The notes beneath the pieces are model-generated. The model saw only the letters and a program-made list of their open reading frames with translations, made no database searches and was not told the origin of the DNA. From contig OZ059894.1 in assembly GCA_964057225.1 (NCBI GenBank), forward strand, positions 19,002,476 to 19,066,475: DNA of 64,000 nt. The letters are read 5' to 3'. The translations under genes were made by a program, and so were the position numbers. This stretch comes from Auanema rhodensis. Its lineage: Eukaryota; Nematoda; Chromadorea; Rhabditida; Rhabditidae. Of this stretch, positions 63,181 to 64,000 are shown one piece after another. Positions within the stretch are counted from its first letter, which is position 1; every line of letters begins with the position of its first letter.

Positions 63181-64000
63181 TACACTCAACATTGCTTCCA
63201 AAAACATTTTGACAAAAATTTTTTCGAGAAATTTCAAAATAATTTAGCAAAAAGTAGATGTTTTTAGATTCCTTTTTTCAAGGCAAAGACGATGGACAAT
63301 GTTATTCAACGAAAAAATTAATTCTTCAGGGTGAAAATCGAGGATATAAGTGTGAACTTATATCAGTTGATATCTCGGTGCATTTTTAAGCTAGCGCAAA
63401 TCTGATAACACAGATCGACGCAGCTTACAAATCCGCATCGAATGCATTATACTACATTGAGAAACGCTTAATACAAAAATTAGTTATGATCGTTTGAAAA
63501 ATGATGCATTAGTGTATGTTGAGTTTCCATGTACACTCAACATTGCTTCCAAAAACATTTTGACAAAAATTTTTTCGAAAAATTTCAAAATAAATTAGCA
63601 AAAAGTAGATGTTTTTAGATTCCATTTTTCAAGGCAAAGACGATGGACAATGTTATTCAACGAAAAAATTAATTCTTCAGGGTGAAAATCGAGGATATAA
63701 GTGTGAACTTATATCAGTTGATATCTCGGTGCATTTTTAAGCTAGCGCAAATCTGATAACACAGATCGACGCAGCTTAAAAATCCGCATCGAATGCACTA
63801 TACTACATTGAGAAACGCTTAATACAAAAATTAGTTATGATCGTTTGAAAAATGATGCATTAGTGTATGTTGAGTTTCCATGTACACTCAACATTGCTTC
63901 CAAAAACATTTTGACAAAAATTTTTTCGAAAAATTTCAGAATAAATTAGCAAAAAGTAGATGTTTTTAGATTCCTTTTTTCAAGGCAAAGACGATGGACA
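63181..64000 (+). repeat. Five-monomer higher-order repeat, copy 2 (runs off the window)
   Basis: The monomers at 63181 and 63532 repeat 61426 and 61777, and the partial monomer at 63883 (118 bases) repeats the start of 62128, including CAGAATAAATTAG. The array continues beyond the window. Confidence 0.8.

Larger units (their letters stand above)
1..64000 (+). repeat. Tandem satellite array, 351-bp monomer, about 182.3 copies
   Basis: The whole window is one head-to-tail array. With the monomer start set at TACACTCAACATTG, copies begin at 1, 353, 704, 1055 and so on to 63883, giving 182 complete copies and a 118-base partial one. All lie on the same strand. Of the complete copies, 173 measure 351 bp and nine differ by -1, +1 or +4. 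Neighbouring monomers differ at only a few positions. G+C is about 31%. No unique sequence, mobile element or gene interrupts the array, and neither array edge is present. Arrays like this are typical of centromeric or pericentromeric heterochromatin in eukaryotes. That location is inferred, because nothing here marks a centromere directly. I do not recognise the monomer as a named satellite family. Confidence 0.98.

Noticed and set aside
1-64000. CRISPR array
   Set aside because: The repeats are 351 bp, contiguous and without unique spacers, and no cas genes are present. The variation consists of point changes within the repeat rather than spacers.
1-64000. Transposable element or rDNA spacer origin
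   Set aside because: There are no terminal repeats, target-site duplications, transposase or reverse transcriptase frames, or rRNA sequence anywhere. The monomer could descend from part of a mobile element, but nothing here shows it.
1-64000. Assignment to a named satellite (such as the Drosophila 359-bp/1.688 family or beetle satellites)
   Set aside because: Length and A/T richness are similar, but I could not match specific motifs from memory, so no family name is given. A search against satellite and repeat libraries would decide it.

Overview
The whole 64,000-base window is one uninterrupted, head-to-tail tandem satellite DNA array. The monomer is 351 bp and about 31% G+C (109 of 351 bases in the copy at 353-703). 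Taking TACACTCAACATTG as the arbitrary start of a monomer, 182 complete copies fill 1-63882, and the first 118 bases of a 183rd run off the right edge. Every copy lies in the same orientation. I found no inversion, transposon, unique sequence, RNA gene or credible protein gene. The only open frames over 60 codons are 63-codon stretches inside five variant monomers, start at TTG, and are best read as chance. Neither edge of the array is in the window.

This pattern is typical of eukaryotic centromeric or pericentromeric heterochromatin assembled from long reads. The lineage cannot be fixed from the sequence. AT-rich satellites of this length with undepleted CpG would fit an insect or another weakly methylating invertebrate, but that is only inference.

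The layout is built from higher-order repeats (HORs), that is, blocks of several variant monomers copied as a unit, and the unit size changes along the array. Bases 1-1479 are an entry segment with a 702-bp dimer repeat. Bases 1480-11481 hold a 14-monomer unit (4,914 bp) copied just over twice with no difference that I could see. Bases 11482-13062 are bridging monomers. Bases 13063 to about 24,600 hold a 17/18-monomer unit in two copies. About 24,600-34,365 holds an 18-monomer unit (6,317 bp) with nested dimer and trimer repeats. About 34,366-37,309 is a run of locally duplicated single monomers. Bases 37,310-50,110 hold a 10-monomer-spaced pair and then an 11-monomer unit (3,861 bp, 2.1 copies). 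About 50,196-52,580 is a trimer (1,053 bp). Bases 52,653 to about 61,250 hold a nine-monomer unit (3,158 bp). About 61,200 to the end holds a five-monomer unit (1,755 bp). Only nine monomers depart from 351 bp (by -1, +1 or +4), and these changes sum to zero, so 182 x 351 equals the observed 63,882 exactly.

Each monomer has recurrent internal structure: an A/T-tract 5' third with the palindrome TTTTTCGAAAAA, a more constant middle carrying a 9-bp-stem hairpin and a larger imperfect hairpin built on ATTTTTAAGCT/AGCTTAAAAAT, and a third inverted repeat across the monomer boundary. The most useful observations are the very recent 4.9-kb duplication, chimeric monomers that mark recombination junctions, patches with different HOR periods side by side, and the apparently constrained hairpin block. 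I found no new gene system.
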